From: Opisthocomus hoazin
Taxonomy: Eukaryota > Chordata > Aves > Opisthocomiformes > Opisthocomidae
NCBI RefSeq assembly: GCF_030867145.1
Contig: NC_134433.1
Location: 10,243,216-10,307,215 of the forward strand
DNA length: 64,000 nucleotides
Direction: 5' to 3'
Shown: positions 62,489 to 64,000 of the stretch, in pieces
Layout of the letters: each line of letters opens with the position of its first letter
Position numbering within the stretch: position 1 is the first letter of the stretch
Notes under the pieces: generated by a model
Seen by the model: the letters and a program-made list of their open reading frames with translations, nothing else
Told to the model about the DNA's origin: nothing
Database searches by the model: none
Made by a program: the position numbers and the translations under genes

Positions 62489-63767
62489 CTTCAAGGGAGA
62501 GCGAGATCATTAGCATTGATCTGAAGAATACTTCAACCGAGAAAGCGAGTCTGGCAAGGCATTTCTCAGCAGAAGGAAGCGCAGGGACTCACCTCTTCAT
62601 ACTCATGTCAGGTAGGGCTATTTGATTCTTCAGCTAAGGAAACCTGACTCCCAACTTTAGAACCCAGTTTTTGTTACACTGAAGTCAGAAGCTTTCATGG
62701 CACTAGCACCACGTTAAACGTTTCGTGCTTATGCTGCTACATAATCTCTGTGCAAAGAATCTGATCAGAGCATTGACACAGCTGAGGTGACCAGAAGCGG
62801 ACCACCCACTCCCCCCACTGATTTTACTGAGCCCCTCCTTTGGCTTGATTAATAATTTTTTATTCTAACAAGCCACAGTGTCCAACAGCGGGTGCGCAAC
62901 ACAACAGGGTTCATGAATTCTCAACCACAGCTCTTCACAGATAATCAGCTATGCAGGGCCTGAGTTCTCAGCACCTACAGATCTGCGCAGGGAATGGAGA
63001 TGTTCTGGTGTCTGTAAAGCTCAATAGGTTATCTATCCAGCTCTTCTCATTCCTGACCGCAACAAGGTTTGGGTTTCAGGTTATTTATCGAAAGTTTAAG
63101 GGCCTATAGATTAATATTCTGCATCCCTAACCTTGCTTGACAGCTAGCATCCTGGACTTAGCTTGAGGAACAGCTCTGAGATCAAGTCTAGGATAGGCAG
63201 GCTGGTTTACTTTGTGCAGGGATGGACTCAGAGCATGCACACCCAGGTCTCATCTTCACCACTAAGTTCCTGACTATCAAACGGGTGGCCTACATAATCC
63301 TTTTGAGAGGGATTTTCACGACTGAGCCAGGCCCCTTCCAGGGTATGTCTACACTGCCAATAATCAGACTTATGGTCTTACCACTTCAGTCATCTTAGAG
63401 CAGAGTTTCTTTTGTGCTGCTGTAAGCATGGCCAGGGCTCCTGCTGCTGCAACCTGGACTTTCTCATCATCCTCACCACACAGTAATACCACCAACTTCA
63501 GCCGGTCATTTCCATCAGCCACAAACCGCTCTTGAACCTAAAAAAAAAAAAACCCCATGATACCCAGAGATAACACATTTAGGAATGCCTCAGCACAGGG
63601 GCTCGCCAACTTGTGCATGCAGTCAAGTCTGAGATGCCCAGCGAGTTACCTCCTTGTTGACCACCAGGTTGCACATACACTCCGTGGCTGCCTGTCGAAG
63701 TTGGTCGTGATTCTCAAACATATAGTTTTCAATATCGGGCAGGGCCCTCTCTTTGACTATCTTCATC
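62216..63767 (-). CDS. UNC45B: Unc-45 myosin chaperone B, last three coding exons (C-terminal UCS domain)
   Basis: UNC45B is a muscle co-chaperone that works with Hsp90 to fold myosin heads in sarcomere assembly. Exons in transcript order are 63767-63650, 63537-63382 and 62488-62216. They join in frame to about 181 residues, ending [10 protein letters not shown] and TGA at 62218-62216. The armadillo-like UCS repeats are evident: [50 protein letters not shown] and [19 protein letters not shown]45B rather than UNC45A is called from synteny next to Schlafen, as in human 17q12. The N-terminal TPR and central domains lie beyond 64000. Confidence 0.92.
63382..63537 (-). CDS. UNC45B: UNC45B exon (second from last)
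   Basis: This exon has 52 codons from [16 protein letters not shown] to KLCSKMTEV, phase 0 at both ends. Its acceptor follows a pure run of 13 T on the minus strand. The donor is GAAGTG|GTAAGA. Confidence 0.92.
63650..63767 (-). CDS. UNC45B: UNC45B exon (third from last)
   Basis: The acceptor is TCAACACAG. The exon encodes [18 protein letters not shown] through NLVVNKE after one split base. The donor is AAGGAG|GTAACT. A 112-bp intron separates it from the next exon. Confidence 0.9.
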
Positions 63768-64000
63768 CTGTGTTGAAGAGCAGTCAAATGAAATACATCA
63801 TGGGACAAGCAATGACCAACTTATAAAATATTAACTGCAGACAGGGAAGGCCTTGAAACAAATCAGTGTCCGCAGCACTGGAGCTCATGACATGGTTCAT
63901 TCCCTGTCTAACACAGATTAGGTTCATGTCTTTCCTCCTCCTAGAGGAAGATGTGTCACTCTCCTCTTCCTGGCTATTTTATTAACCTTTTAGTTCCGAG
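63768..64000 (-). other. UNC45B intron, partial
   Basis: Intronic sequence upstream of the third-last exon, running off the window. No further exon was seen. Confidence 0.7.

Noticed and set aside
1-64000. tRNA genes, CRISPR arrays and bacterial-type operons
   Set aside because: No tRNA A/B-box pattern or regular direct-repeat array was seen, and the genome is eukaryotic.

Overview
The window is vertebrate nuclear DNA, almost certainly from a bird. The genes are split by GT-AG introns, there are CpG islands, and several CR1 retrotransposon fragments end in the avian-type 3' tail (ATTCTATGATTCT). The gene order AP2B1 - PEX12 - Schlafen - UNC45B matches human 17q12, except that here I find only one Schlafen gene where mammals carry a cluster. 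The species cannot be fixed from the sequence.

Layout. (1) Positions 1-43,5xx, minus strand: AP2B1, the beta subunit of the AP-2 clathrin adaptor. Thirteen coding exons (852-39357) give residues 1-663; the alternative segment after residue 663, the rest of the hinge and the appendage lie beyond position 1. A probable non-coding first exon lies near 43516-43640. The introns are mostly featureless apart from a few CR1 pieces, one GC-AG intron, and an unexplained open exon-like segment at 22574-22984. (2) 43,480-44,060: a CpG-island bidirectional promoter shared by AP2B1 (leftwards) and PEX12 (rightwards). A C-rich/G-rich minisatellite fills the start of AP2B1 intron 1. (3) 43789-45805, plus strand: complete PEX12, three coding exons, 357 aa. 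(4) 45806-55367: about 9.5 kb without a recognised gene, holding an orphan CpG island (about 50.7-51.25 kb), CR1 copies and a 14-bp inverted repeat built from IRF-like GAAA motifs. (5) 55368-59913, plus strand: a complete long Schlafen gene, four coding exons, 914 aa, with an N-terminal RNase-type core and a C-terminal P-loop helicase-like part. (6) 59914-62215: convergent 3' flanks. (7) 62216-63767, minus strand: the last three coding exons of UNC45B, the muscle myosin chaperone; the rest lies beyond 64000.

The genes do not form a pathway. AP2B1 acts in clathrin endocytosis, PEX12 in peroxisomal receptor ubiquitination, Schlafen in RNA restriction and antiviral or stress responses, and UNC45B in myosin folding. 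Their association is conserved synteny. The items most worth a second look are the open segment inside AP2B1 intron 5, the Schlafen gene with a changed zinc ligand and a weak donor that would read through into a hydrophobic tail, the IRF-like hairpin upstream of it, and the orphan CpG island. All exon limits were deduced by hand from splice signals, phase and remembered family sequence; no alignment was run.
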